A stretch of 64,000 nt of DNA. It comes from Ligustrum vulgare (taxonomy: Eukaryota > Streptophyta > Magnoliopsida > Lamiales > Oleaceae). The DNA lies in contig OY743183.1 in assembly GCA_963555705.1 (NCBI GenBank), positions 45,869,466 through 45,933,465 of the forward strand, written 5' to 3'. Each line of letters begins with the position of its first letter. The stretch's first letter is position 1. The position numbers were made by a program, and so were the translations under genes. Below, in pieces: positions 44,641 through 55,794 of this stretch. The notes beneath the pieces were generated by a model. That model was given only the letters and a program-made list of their open reading frames with translations, searched no databases and had not been told where the DNA came from.

Positions 44641-45165
44641 AGGCTCTGCAGGACTTAGTTTAGTAATTTTTTAAAACCAAAACTGATTTTTAAACTAAAA
44701 TGATTTGTTGATTCTGACTTTGTTGGGAACATTGATAATAGGAAATCTACTTCTGCATATTTCTTTACTCTAAACTGTTCCTGTATTAGTTGGAAATCTT
44801 AGTTGCAAAAACTTGTTGCTTTATCTTCAACTGAGACGGAATATATAGCTGCCACGGATGTTGTTAAAGAATGCATTTGGTTAAAAAGTTTACTCTCTAA
44901 AATTGGCTGCATTGACAATTTTGTAATTGAAATTTGTACTGATAGTCTTAGTGTTTTACATCTTTGCAAAAATCATGTCTTTCATAATAGATCAAAACAC
45001 ATAGATGCAAAATTTCATTTTATTAGAGATATTGCTGAGAAATGAATTGTTAAACTTATTAAAATACCAACCCAGCTAAATCCTGCAGATGTTGGAACAA
45101 AAGTTATTCATATAAACAAGTTTAAAGATGCTTTAAAATTTCTAAATTTGTTAGAATTTTGATAC
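44641..45165 (+). pseudogene. Copia-C RNase H domain
   Basis: DSDFVGNIDNRKSTSAYFFT, then a TAG in place of Gln or Trp in SWKSQLQ, then LVALSSTETEYIAATDV, EICTDSLSVLHLCKN and HNRSKHIDAKFHFIRDI. The end reads LNPADVGTKV, the typical copia pol C-terminus. Confidence 0.85.
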
Positions 45166-45213
45166 TGCATTTTGTATCATTATAGATGAAGCTGATCCAA
45201 TTGAGGTGGAGAT

Positions 45214-45828
45214 TATAGAACCAATTGGACCAGTTCAGACCAACCCAATATAGAAGGCCTAAATGTGTTAAGAAGCCCAAATACGTGTCTGTTGATTGAG
45301 CTCAATGCCAAAGCTTTAATACTAATCTTCAATCCAATGCAGAAGCCCAACTATATTTCGGATCTATTGGCCCAACATTATACCGCCCTTTCAGTCTAAG
45401 TCGTTGGATCATCAAAACACATCTGAGTCGTTCACTTGGAGATAAAGATGTGACCTTTGATCTGATCATTTCACCTCTTCCAAATTTTTCGTCTACTCTC
45501 TCTTTCTATTTCTTCTCTCTTTTGTTCATCTACTTTGTGGTCTTCATTCAAAAGAAAAACTTAAATCTCTTGCGTATTCTTTGTGGTTTTGTATCCTGAT
45601 TCTTTGTGGTTAATTAAGATCTATAATTTGTGGTTGTATTTACAGTGTTTAAACTGTAAACTTAGTGGTTTCTGCGCAAGATTTGTAGTTTTTGAGAAGT
45701 TTATCTTTAATCTATAAAACCATTATGATACTTGTATTTTTTTATTATTAATAAAGTTTCCTAAGATTTTATGTTTAGATCTTTCTTCGTGGTTACTGTG
45801 TGGTGATTCTGAGCCTGAAGTAGTAACA
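45214..45828 (+). repeat. Copia-C 3' LTR
   Basis: It follows the PPT GAGGTGGAGAT (45203-45213), pairs with 37530-38149, and is followed by ACGTT. Confidence 0.9.
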
Positions 45829-45833
45829 ACGTT

Positions 45834-46265
45834 GAAATAGAAGTAATAATTGCAAATAGTTTAGAAAGCTTAAAAATTGCCTCTTTGACATTCATAATTC
45901 TTCAAGATCCAGAAAAGCAAGAAAACCACAAATCTCTGGTCATCTGATTTCCCCTTGGAAAGGTGCACTCTTTTCTTCGATTGATTTCTTGGATGCTTTT
46001 GAAGCCTATGAATTAGCTTAAAATTTAATTTTTTTTGGTTATATGGACGAATAAGTGCTCATATGCTTAGGTAGCATATGATTGAGGATTGACAAAGATT
46101 ATTTAAAAGAAATGGTTTTTCGAGTGTAAATCACCTCAAATTGGTTTTAGGTGGACATGGAAATAATATATTATAATTTTTTTAATGATGCTGTTCTGTT
46201 AGATCTTTGTGGAGTGTTTGTAAGTAATTACTCTGTTGTAAAAAATGAATTTTCTTGTCAAATAT
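45834..46265. other. Intergenic DNA
   Basis: Nothing recognisable is present. The sequence is AT-rich without LTR or ORF features. Confidence 0.5.
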
Positions 46266-46268
46266 TTA

Positions 46269-46738
46269 GGGGTTGTTCTCTTTGTATTTCGATTTTGAAT
46301 TTTGGATTTTGGTTGTTTGTTTTGGGATTGATGAAAATATCTTCTTTTTGTGATTTTGGAAAACTGTTTTCAAAAATAGAAAACTGAAAAATACGTTTAC
46401 TTTGTAATTTTTTGATATATTTATTTTGTGATATTTTATATGTAAAAAATGGTTGATTTGTTGAATTACATTAATTTTAATGTCAATAGATCAGTTAGTT
46501 CTCTATGTCAATAAATTCATCATTAATATTGTTTCAGTTAAACAAAAATTCAACCTCATACCAACAAAATCTTAACATGGATCAATGAATAATGAAAAAA
46601 TAACATAAGAGCATCAAGTGAAGGAAGTGTCTCACATTTACCAAAAAAAAAATATATTAACATGAATCTATATATAATGGCAAAATAGCATAAGAATTTC
46701 AAGTGAATGAAGTGTCTCACATTTACCAAAAAAATAAA

Positions 46739-46824
<86 letters not shown>

Positions 46825-47142
46825 CATCGTCATCATCATCTTAACATGGATCTATATATAATGGCAAAATAATATAAGAATTCAAGTGAAAGAAATATCT
46901 CACATTTACCAACAAAAAAAAAAAAAAGTCCAAAACGCGCATTTTGGTCCAAAATGTGCATTTTGGACTTTTTAACACAAAATATCCAAATCGCAATAAA
47001 CTCGTTTTGAGTTTTCTTTATTATTATTATTTTTTTTTTTTTGGAAAATTTTTTTCTGAAAATGGGCAAAGTGAACGCATTTTCGATATTTCCGAAAATC
47101 GAAAACTCAAAACAGGCTAAAAACAGCAAATAGAACAGGGCC
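46269..47142. mobile_element. PIF/Harbinger-like non-autonomous element, 874 bp
   Basis: The left end GGGGTTGTTCTCTTTG and the reverse of the right end GGCCCTGTTCTATTTG match at most positions and are flanked by TTA on both sides (46266-46268 and 47143-47145). TTA duplications are typical of PIF/Harbinger. There is no transposase. The interior holds three copies of a roughly 75-bp unit (near 46571, 46657 and 46841, each with TCTCACATTTACCA) and a long microsatellite. Confidence 0.6.
46732..46842. repeat. (AAAT)n(AAT)n(ATC)n compound microsatellite
   Basis: About six AAAT units, more than twenty AAT units and several ATC units run together between the second and third copies of the internal 75-bp unit. 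Confidence 0.95.
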
Positions 47143-47145
47143 TTA

Positions 47146-47562
47146 ATAATCCATTCTTTTTTACATTTTTGTTTCTAATTCACGGGTGTATTTTACTTTG
47201 ATTCAAATATTATATGTTTGTTTATCCGCGATGTTCCTAATTGTGTCTATATACACGTCCTTAGAGTTATCTACAGGATCCTTTCGGGCCTGACCATAAC
47301 ATGGGACCAACATAGCAAAACTATCATCAGAAGTATCATCTGTTGAAATATTTTGTGTATAGTGACCCCAATGAAATAGAATAATTATATGAAATTCGTG
47401 TCGACAAATGAATAAAGTTACAGCAAGGAAACAAGAAAAAGAAAAAAGGTAAAATCGAAGCAAGTGTTGAATACTTTGTGCTTAAGTCGAATTCGGCTGA
47501 GGAAGTGTTGGAAGGGAAATCAAACTCAGGATCAAAGACCTCTTTAATTCCCTATATTTGTT
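47146..47562. other. Intergenic DNA with an unrecognised minus-strand frame
   Basis: An 86-codon minus frame (47203-47463) starts with a hydrophobic segment (FYLFSFSCFLAVTLFI) but shows no known domain. I would not call it a gene. Confidence 0.4.
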
Positions 47563-47593
47563 GCTTTTTTTTTTTTTTTTGAAGAAAATAAGA

Positions 47594-47990
47594 TTATTCA
47601 TTATTCAAATCGTCCAGTAGTACATTAGATAAAAATAAAGGCGAAAAATAAGACCATTCAACACTATCATGTAATGAACTAGCGGCCTTTCCTAGTGTAT
47701 GGACTACTTGGTTAGCCGTTCTCCTAATCCAATTGAACTTGAGATTCGGAATATTTCTAGCGAGAAGTCGGCACTCTTCAATTAAGATACCAAAATAGGA
47801 GTTATCTACTTCGTTATTTTGTAGAGTTGTGTAGACCGAGAGAGCGTCCATTTCAATGATTCCAATTGAAAGGTGTTTAGACTTTATCCAGGAAAGAGCC
47901 TCGCGAACTCCCAAAAATTCAGCAATACGAGGGTCTAATATTCCTTGTACTGGCACTATTCTCGCAGCACAAAAGCCCCCAATTCGTCTC
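47594..47990 (-). pseudogene. LINE RNase H domain
   Basis: In reverse it reads AEFLGVREALSWIKSKHL, EMDALSVYTTLQNNEV and RRTANQVVHTLGKAA, the RVT_3/RNase H domain found at the end of plant L1 ORF2. The first acidic motif (KLNIDGAIFENQRKAGLGLV) is in the preceding frame at about 48000-48060. A frame break separates them. Confidence 0.85.
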
Positions 47991-49341
47991 GTATCACAAG
48001 ACCCAGACCGGCCTTTCTCTGGTTTTCAAATATAGCCCCATCAATATTAAGTTTAAAGAATCCTGTATCTGGTGGCTTCCACTTCTTGTTCCTTGGAAGG
48101 TTTGATGTAGCCTTGGGCAGAAACGGAGACTGATTAGCTTCACTCCATGTTTGTAAATAGTTTTTTGCCATGTTCACGACCTTTGAAACTGCATAGGACA
48201 TTTGATTCCAAACCGTTTCGTTTCTATTTATCCAAATGGCCCAGCAAACCATAGCAATAATTTCCTTCTTCTGGTGATGATTTTTAAAAGTGTCTGTAAG
48301 CCATTCTCTAAGGCTATTATCCAACATTGAGTGGCTGACAACTCCCACCTCTTCCCAAACCTTCTGAGCAAATTCACAGGAGACAAGGACGTGGAAAGCT
48401 GATTCTTCATGCAGCATGCAAACCGGGCAATGACTATCAATATCAAATTTCTTAGCCCTCAGCTGATCAGCCGTGGGAAGGACATTGGAGGATGCCCTCC
48501 ATTTTGAATTTCTAACCTTTGCTGGGACCTTGTGTTGCCACAGGTTGTTCCAGTAGCTTTCCGTTGAGGTTTGGGTGTATAGGAAGGTATCCGCCATCAG
48601 TTTCTTATAGCCGCTTTTCACCGAGTAATTTCCTTTCTTTTCATGCATCCAAAAAATTCTATCCTCCCTCCCGAGTGCAGTTAAAGGAATATTCATAATC
48701 TGGCGATGGTCTACTTCATTAAAGAGCTCAGGAAGAAGATCAAAATCCCACTTGTTTTCCCTTGCAATAATGAGTTGGTTAATATTGGAATTTTCCTTTT
48801 CTGGAATCGAATCTGAAGTAATAAATCCATGATTAGGATTGGGAAGCCATAGATCATGCCAGATTTTTATTGAAGACCCATTCCCCACTCTATGTCTGGA
48901 ACCGTTTCTAAGAAGAGATTGAGAGGCCAGAATACTCCTCCAAATGTAGCTTGGCCTGTAACCAATATTAGCCTCCAAGAATGATGACGAAGGAAAGTAA
49001 CGTGCCTTATATATACGAGTTACCAACGATGTCGGTTGAGTTATGAATTTCTAGCCAAGTTTTCCGAGGAGCGCTAGATTTGTTTCATGCACTTTCCTGA
49101 AACCCATACCGCCTTTAGCTTTTGGGAGGCAAAGTTTATCCCATGTAGTCCAATTGATACCCCTTTTTCTTCCTGGTTTAGATTTCCACCAAAATTTATT
49201 CATGATTCTCTCAAGTTCTTCACACAGTTGATTCCGAATCAGGAACACGCTCATTACAAAATTTAGAACAGCTTGTGCGACGGTCTTCATAAGAATTTCC
49301 TTCCCCGCTCTGGATAGCCATTTCTCCTTCCATCCTTGCAC
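47956..49341 (-). pseudogene. LINE ORF2 middle: RT thumb and zf-RVT domain
   Basis: The frames 49341-49051 and 49026-47956 are separated by a single TAG. They contain WLSRAGKEILMKTVAQAV, INWTTWDKLCLPKAKGGMGF, RVGNGSSIKIWHDLWLP, RIFWMHEKKGNYSVKSGYK and the zinc-binding zf-RVT segment with CPVCMLHEESAFHVLVSCEF. These are standard C-terminal parts of plant LINE ORF2. Confidence 0.9.
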
Positions 49342-49423
49342 TCATTGCCAAACCCGATCATTTAGGAAAGAGAACGCCTCTTTCTTCTTCCTCCCAATTA
49401 TAGATGGCAAACCAAGGTATTTA

Positions 49424-50100
49424 TCATGGCCTTGAAATGCTTGGATATTCATGATTGATCGGATAGTACTTGTCTAGCTGGGTCAACATTTCTCCCAAAA
49501 TATAATGGGGATTTTCGATAATTAATGGATTGCCCAGATTCCACTTCATAAGTATGTAACAGCTCCTTGATCTCAATACATTCCCTTTCGTTTGCTCGAA
49601 AAAACAAGAGACTGTCGTCTGGGAAGAAAAGGTGAGTAAGTGATGGCGCATTGCGTGCAATCTTACAGCCATGGATAGCCCTCGAGGCCTCTTTTGTACT
49701 AATAATTGATGATAATCCCTCCGAACAAAGAATGAATAAATAAGGTGATAAAGGGCAACCTTGGCGCAGTCCCCTTTCTGGTATAATAGGTCCAATATCA
49801 AAGCCCCCATTAATGACACGATATCGAACCGTTGAGACGTACAACATGATTAAATCAATCCAATTTTGAGGGAAACCCATATGGTTCATCACGCTCTTCA
49901 AATAAATCCATTCAAGGTGATCATAAGCCTTGCTAATATCAATCTTAAGTGCAACCGAACCATGTTTTCCGCTCTGCTTCTTCTTCATAAGGTGGAGAGT
50001 TTCAAATGCTAGCATTATATTATCATTTATGGAACGACCACGAACAAAAGCACATTGGGTTTCTGATATAATATCCGGAAGTATTAGTTTTCTTTAACTT
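49424..50100 (-). pseudogene. LINE reverse transcriptase core
   Basis: The reading is LPDIISETQCAFVRGRS, LKIDISKAYDHLEWIYLKSV, GLRQGCPLSPYLFILCSEGL and THLFFPDDSLLFF. The catalytic box is FPDD where plant LINEs usually show FADD. The frame 50015-49449 is open for 188 codons. A frameshift follows before the next segment. Confidence 0.9.
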
Positions 50101-50667
50101 GCGTGTACATTCTTTCATAACCTCTTGGTTTAATTGAATATTTTTTACCCGCAAAGGAATACTTATTCATTCGGATGTTTTATACGCAAGTAAACTATAG
50201 CAATAATTTTAGATGTCTCGCTGATGCTGCTGCTTTGGAGTGTTCTATAACACTGTTTGATTTATAAACTTATTTATTTATAATTTTGAGGTAAAAAATA
50301 ATGGTTGAAAATTGGAGAGAGAAAATGTGTGCGGTTAAAAAGTGATTTGAAAAATTATGTAGTTCATAAACTGATTTATAAATCAGTTTAATCTTACATT
50401 TATAGAAAGTTTTAGTTTTCACGTGTGACTCTTTGGTTAGAATTTTGATCCATGTTGCTAATTAATATCCATATATGAAACAGAAACAATAGAACTAAAT
50501 AAAAAATAAGATATGAAACAGTAGAACTAAATAAAAAAAATGTGGAGAGTAGAATTTTGATCCATATTGCCTATTAATATCAACAAAATATTTACTTAAC
50601 TGTCAAACTCAAAACCAATTGAATCATGAAAAATGCTAAATGAACAACCTAAATTGAACAAAGAAGC
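50101..50667. other. Intergenic DNA
   Basis: It is AT-rich. A short tandem-like duplication of AGAATTTTGATCCAT and ATGAAACAG...GAACTAAATAAA passages occurs at 50438-50600. There is no gene. Confidence 0.5.
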
Positions 50668-51739
50668 ACGTGAAATAGTGGCGAATCTAGGACTAAAGTC
50701 CAGCTAGAGCGGTCGGCGATTGACCGTGGACCGTTGATCAATGACAGATAACGGCGTAATAGCTAAAAAATTTATTTAATATTTAATTAAATAATATTAA
50801 AAACTAATCAATAAGTGTATCATCCTAAAATATAAAAATATAATCCAATACAAAATAAAATAAGAGAAAAATAGGTTGAGACTTTCGTTTAGGTTGAAAA
50901 AAGTTCCATAATATGTAAATCAATAATCACAAATCACAAATAAAATCAAATATTCACCAAATCACAATTCACATTTCACAACCTTTAATTAATAATCATA
51001 AGTCACAAATCAAATAATCGTCAAATTTCAAATCACAACCTTTAATCTATAATCATAATTCGCAAATCGAATAAAATATTCATAAAATCTCAATTCACAA
51101 TTCAAGCAAGGGGAATGAGGCTCACAGGTGATCAAATTGGAAAAAATTAAAACTAAAATTTATTATTATGCAATTAAATAATATTAAAAAATAAACAATC
51201 AATATTAGATAATGAAACAAATATTACAGGGGAATTTAGAGTGATACCCTAGCATGTAACTAATTTTGGAAATATGTAACTTCAAATCTGAAATATTGAA
51301 AACTAGAAGGATAAAAGTAAAAAGTTGTAAAACTGCCACAAGCGGAAAAATAGGGAAAGATCAGGGATATTATCTATAAATATGGAATGAGATTTAAGAT
51401 TAAAAAAAAAATGTAACTGAAAATTTAATACATAATCTTCAACAACTAATTATCCCTTTGCGAAGTATCTCCTCACGTTTTCTGGACTTCCATAAATTAC
51501 AACAGAGCCAACAAAAGCTCCTTTTACTCCGCCAACGGAACTGGCACATTTAACTACTCCATCTTCTCCAAACGTACCTTATGCCCATTTCCTTTCATCC
51601 ACAATCAATCTCAAAAGAACTGATAAGAACAAATATATCGCTGGCGACGATCTTCAAGCAACATATTATCTCTATCCCAGAAGTCCAGCTAGTACTCTAA
51701 GATCACATGTTTCAAGAATGTCTAGTAACAACTTATAAC

Positions 51740-52492
51740 TAAGTACATAAATTCTGATTCGTCCAGGTTACATGGGCTTCAACCAGCAGGTGCCTCCAAA
51801 TCGTGTCAAGATTCCAATTTCTTTTGCCTTGAGACATTCGCTCAGTTCTACTTGGACCTGTCACCATTTTCTCATGCTGGTGGGTGGCTCCGCATTTCAA
51901 AAGAATCTGTTGCTTACTCTAATGATGGAAATGGGTATCAGAATTGGCTGAACAAAACATGCAAAACAGACGGCAAAGAAATAGAAGCTCCCTTCGATTA
52001 ATGATTGTTTGTTCCTGCTTGATTACCGGAGGACCAACGCAGGAAGGAGTAGTCGTTGCGACTTGGTGCCTACTATGCTCTTCACGGAAAGGAGCTTACA
52101 AAGCATCATTCGGCTTTAGTGCAGATGAAATCATTACTACAACTCAGTATGTGGAGATTTCTGATGTATATCATGTATTAGAGGACTTGTTCAATATGGT
52201 GCCTTCTAACTCCAATAAACCAGTGGAAGAGGAACATTATTCAACTGCACCAACAGTAGATGGAGAAGAAATGGGGAAAGCTCAAAAAGAGTTTTCAAAT
52301 CCACAATATGGTCATGCTGAAGGGAGACCCTCTGGAGTGCCAGATTATGTGATAGCCTTAAAGATGAACTATCACTACCTAAGATATTGGCACTCTACAT
52401 TTTTAAGTTTAAAACATGATAGTAAAAATTCTAAATCATACGTGGTAATTCATATAGCAAATCGCTTCATTTTCAACCAATGGAAAAACTAA
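51740..52492 (+). pseudogene. Unrecognised gene-like segment in hAT-like element
   Basis: A 182-codon frame at 51944-52492 contains GAYKASFGFSADEIITTTQY and VPDYVIALKMNYHYLRYW, with protein-like composition. A different frame just upstream (51755-52000) also looks protein-like (CLETFAQFYLDLSPFSHAGG, ISKESVAYSNDGNGYQNW), implying a frameshift near 51945. I do not recognise the family. It may be a captured host gene fragment or a diverged element protein. Confidence 0.4.
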
Positions 52493-52559
52493 GTTAGCTA
52501 GTATCACAAATGGCAAATTGAGACAAAAGTTACTCTAGCAATTGTGATACTATCCAACT

Positions 52560-52760
52560 TAGTTTCTTCTCATTCCTTCAAGCAATGACATCTTTGTTAC
52601 AGCTTAGATCAAGTAGCACAGCGTCAACTCGGATATGTTTCTGGACGAAATACTCTTGGTAACCACATTCCAAATGACAATGACTGTATTCTCCAAGTCG
52701 AGATCTACAAGAAATGGCCGGAAATATAACTTTGGCTCCTCAAATTCTAATGCAAAAATT
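52560..52760 (+). pseudogene. Short protein-like segment, unrecognised
   Basis: The frame reads SLDQVAQRQLGYVSGRNTLG then NDNDCILQVEIYKKWPEI before a stop. It probably belongs with the preceding segment as a separate exon. No family is assigned. Confidence 0.3.
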
Positions 52761-53695
52761 GAGTATAGTAGAGGACGAAGCTTGTGGGAAGCACGAAGCT
52801 GAGATACAGCAAGGTTACATCATGGCATGAATATCAATCAGATGATAGTCTTTAGTATGTATAATGTATTAGTTTGCAACTTTTTCTTTTTACTTCTGTT
52901 GGAGAAGATTTTGCATCTTCTGCAGTATCTTTCACTGATGAAAGATATGAATAATGGATTTCTTCGATTTCTTGAAAGATTTTTTCTCCATTATGATGTC
53001 CAGGTTACACTATAGAAACATTTAGATTATCATATTTAAGATTAGTTATAAGAAGTTAGTTTCAAAAATGAATTGTAACAAAAAAACAAATGAGTCTTCT
53101 ATCTTCGAGACGTCCTACTTGTTACGAGTCGGATATACATGAAGGGACAAGAGGGAGAAGAATGAGAAGCAAAGAGAATACATGAGAACATCTCATCATT
53201 AAAGTCATGGAAATATTTAGATATGATATAGTTAATATTAATAGGAATCTCCAAAGCAGAATCTGATGTGGTAATTTGTCCTTTTTCAATTCAAAAAAAG
53301 GTTTTACAAAATCAAAAGTTTGAAACATTTCACACAATAAAATGGAGATTATTTAGTTAGTACTTAGTAGGACTCTTCATCTTCATCATTATCATTGTCA
53401 TCGTCATGATCTATATGTAATTTCTTTAGTTATGGCATTGGGAGGAGGTGTGTAAAATAGTGTCGAATAGAAAACTGATGTTCAAGAGGTCTATATTTGG
53501 ATAATAATCGCGATTCATTAACTAAAATCCAAAGAAATACATACAAATCCATGTTATGTTTGATGTACATACAAAAAGCACAAACCCAAGCCAAACTACA
53601 ACCAACAATTCCACTTACTATGACAACAAGTGAAAAACATGAAATAATCCTCAAAATCCTTTCAAACTCAATTCCAAGTCACAGGCATATAAGCA

Positions 53696-53841
53696 TCATC
53701 TAGTTCCACGCTCTCATCAACTGGAACCTCCACCGTATTGATGTCTTCATTTGTCGCCTGAACAATAGTCACTCCTGGACCGGGGGTATCGACAACACAA
53801 TCCTGGAACTTACTTATTATAGTTCGAGCACAGTACCTTCA
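53696..53841 (-). pseudogene. Exon-like minus-strand segment, unrecognised
   Basis: In reverse a frame of about 47 codons begins KFQDCVVDTPGPGVTIVQ and ends DDAYMPVTWN then a stop, with acidic composition typical of real protein. Upstream sequence has stops immediately, so it would be a terminal exon. Its family and function are unknown. Confidence 0.35.
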
Positions 53842-54878
53842 AGTTTATTATAATTAGATTCATAATGCATGAAAAAAAAATTAGGTTTATACTAATTTAA
53901 GTATTAAAAAAAATAAGAAAATACTAACAATAAATCAAGCCCATGAACACAAAGTCACTATCTTCAAGTTTTAGGCGTAAATTTGTTGAATTCATTAATC
54001 AATCGCTTGACTTTATGTAAGAATAAGAAAAAAAAATCAAAAGTAATTAAACTAACATGTGAGAAGGATGAGAGGGACCTGATTTTCTTCTCACAGGTGA
54101 TAGAATTGGTATTTTCGGGCCCCGGCGACACAATCAAAGAGAAGAAATACGATGTAAATTTTGGCTTTCTTGAAGCTGGAGAGATGGCAAAGGAGAGGAA
54201 GAGAGCGGAATTTGTTTGTATTGAATTGTAAGAAAGCTTTGTTGCATTCATAAACTGTTTTGAATAAAATTAGGAACAGTTTAAATTGGAGAGAATATCT
54301 CCAATTTGTTATTAATATCTTTTAATTTAAATGTTTTAATTTTTAGTAACAATTCTATATATGCAAATTATTTCTTTGATACTTCTATAAATCCATATAT
54401 AATATATTATGGTGTATAATTCAGGTTTGAGTGTTTAAATAGGTACTGGAGCTAATTTCCTCAATATTACAACAAATAAAGCCCAAATCATAGAAAGTCA
54501 GACTAATAAAAATAGATTTAGGGCCAATTTAATAAAGCCCAACCAAATAAAACCTAAGTAAAAGCCCAAAACTGAACCAAAATGGACAAGGACTCCTTCT
54601 TCTTCATGGTATACTCCTTCTTCTTCCCCTTCTTGTCGGCTGTCGCCATGGCTGAGTCCCGAGCGACAGGTTTCTTCTTCCAGGTGACAGGTTTCTTCTT
54701 CCCCTGCTTGTCACAATGGTTGGTGACAGCACAGATTTCTCAGTTTCCAATTTTTTTTTTTTTGAAAAAAAAAATTGAAACCTTGCACAGCGCCACAGGA
54801 GCGCCCGACGGCCCACCGGCGGCCAGGTAGCGCAGTCGCGCTACCTCGCCTAGAGGGGGATCCGCCACTGACGTGAAA

Positions 54879-55323
54879 TGCTAAATGAACAACTCAAATT
54901 GAACAATGAAACATGTGAGAGGGGTGTTGACTTGGTTGTTCAATTAGATTGTTCTTGTAGCAAAGTCCTTGAAACATTTTTATTTTACGTTAAACCGTTT
55001 ATGCTCTTGTCTAGAGTTGGCAGCAAGGGAGTTAGATTAACACCAACTTAAAAGCACAAGAAATAGTTTGTGTGTTCTTGATCCAAGAGGAAATGTTCAC
55101 ATTTAACTACATCTTTTAACGAGGTGGCACATAATTGTACGAAAAGTTTCGAAGTATTATTAAAAATACTGAAATTGTTACAAATCGAATTTTGAGAAAA
55201 TGAAAGCGGACAACTCTTGTGAATGAAAAATTGAAAAATCCTATGATTAACGATATGCGCTTTTGAAGACGAGGGACCACGTGACTTGATTCATGGACTT
55301 CTGAATTTGTTGAAATTTTTAAT
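54879..55323. other. Intergenic DNA
   Basis: It starts with the second copy of the 43-bp flank repeat. No gene is recognised. A G-box CCACGTGACTT lies at about 55274 and recurs inverted at about 56999. Confidence 0.4.
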
Positions 55324-55399
55324 TTATTGAGAGTTTGCTTGTTTGGCGCTTGGAACTTGAGATTTGGATTTAAACTTGAGATTTGAACTTTTGATTGGA

Positions 55400-55590
55400 C
55401 TTGCTTTAATTTGAAGAAGGCTTTGATCTTCTTGAAATTGATTTGAACTTGCTTGATTTGAAGAAGACTTTGATCTTCTTGGATTTGGACTTGGCTTTAT
55501 TTGAAGAAGAATTTGATCTTCTTGCATTTGAACTTGCATGATTTGAAGAAGAACTTTGATCTTCTTGGATTTCGACTTGGCCAGAGGCTT
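55400..55590 (-). repeat. Minisatellite, about 43-47 bp period
   Basis: TTTGATCTTCTTG recurs at about 55422, 55469, 55512 and 55555, each followed by (G/A/C)ATTTG-ACTTG and TTTGAAGAAG. In the minus frame 55656-55324 it encodes repeats of QEDQ-LLQIK, giving a basic, Ser/Lys/Gln-rich 110-residue frame. It lies just downstream of the minus-strand TATA box. Confidence 0.85.
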
Positions 55591-55794
55591 GAGAGAATTT
55601 TTGTATTCTTTTCCAGAAATATGTTTTCTCTTACTCTTTTTTTTTCCAAGGACCAATGGTCCTATTTATAGAGAAGATTTTTGTAACCACCATATTTATT
55701 TAAATAAATAAATAAAATAGCTAGGATTTTGAAAAGTAGGATGGGCATCATACATGGGCTTATTTTAGGTGGACTTGAGTGGATTTTGTTTAAG

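Larger units (their letters stand above)
37530..45828 (+). mobile_element. Copia-C: Ty1/copia element (Tork-like) with a solo LTR inside
   Basis: The 8.3-kb unit has LTRs 37530-38149 and 45214-45828 and target duplication ACGTT (37525-37529 and 45829-45833). Gag, protease, integrase, RT and RNase H are present in copia order and all are decayed. A 1.8-kb reversed gypsy-type solo LTR (40629-42449) splits the GAG-pre-integrase segment. Without it the element is about 6.5 kb. The leader between PBS and gag is about 1 kb and rich in TTTGTGG words. Confidence 0.9.
47563..50100 (-). mobile_element. L1-type LINE, 5'-truncated
   Basis: A run of 18 T at 47563-47580 is the poly(A) tail seen from the other strand. 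Upstream in minus sense lie an RNase H domain, a zf-RVT domain and the later part of the reverse transcriptase. Sequence similarity to LINE ORF2 ends near 50090-50100, before the RT N-terminus and endonuclease, so the copy is 5'-truncated as is usual after target-primed reverse transcription. I could not find a convincing target duplication. Confidence 0.9.
50676..54870. mobile_element. hAT-like element of 4.2 kb with gene-like content
   Basis: The left end TAGTGGCGAATC and the reverse of the right end CAGTGGCGGATC form a 12-bp inverted repeat, matching at 10 of 12. ACGTGAAA lies on both sides (50668-50675 and 54871-54878), an 8-bp duplication as hAT elements make. No hAT transposase is recognised. 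Segments inside look protein-coding but unfamiliar. The flanks are two copies of a roughly 43-bp sequence (AATGCTAAATGAACAAC...), so the 8-bp duplication might partly reflect that older tandem repeat. Confidence 0.6.

Noticed and set aside
53983..54251. Overlapping plus and minus frames in the hAT-like element
   Set aside because: Both are Lys/Ser-rich with no domain; the opposite-strand overlap suggests chance.
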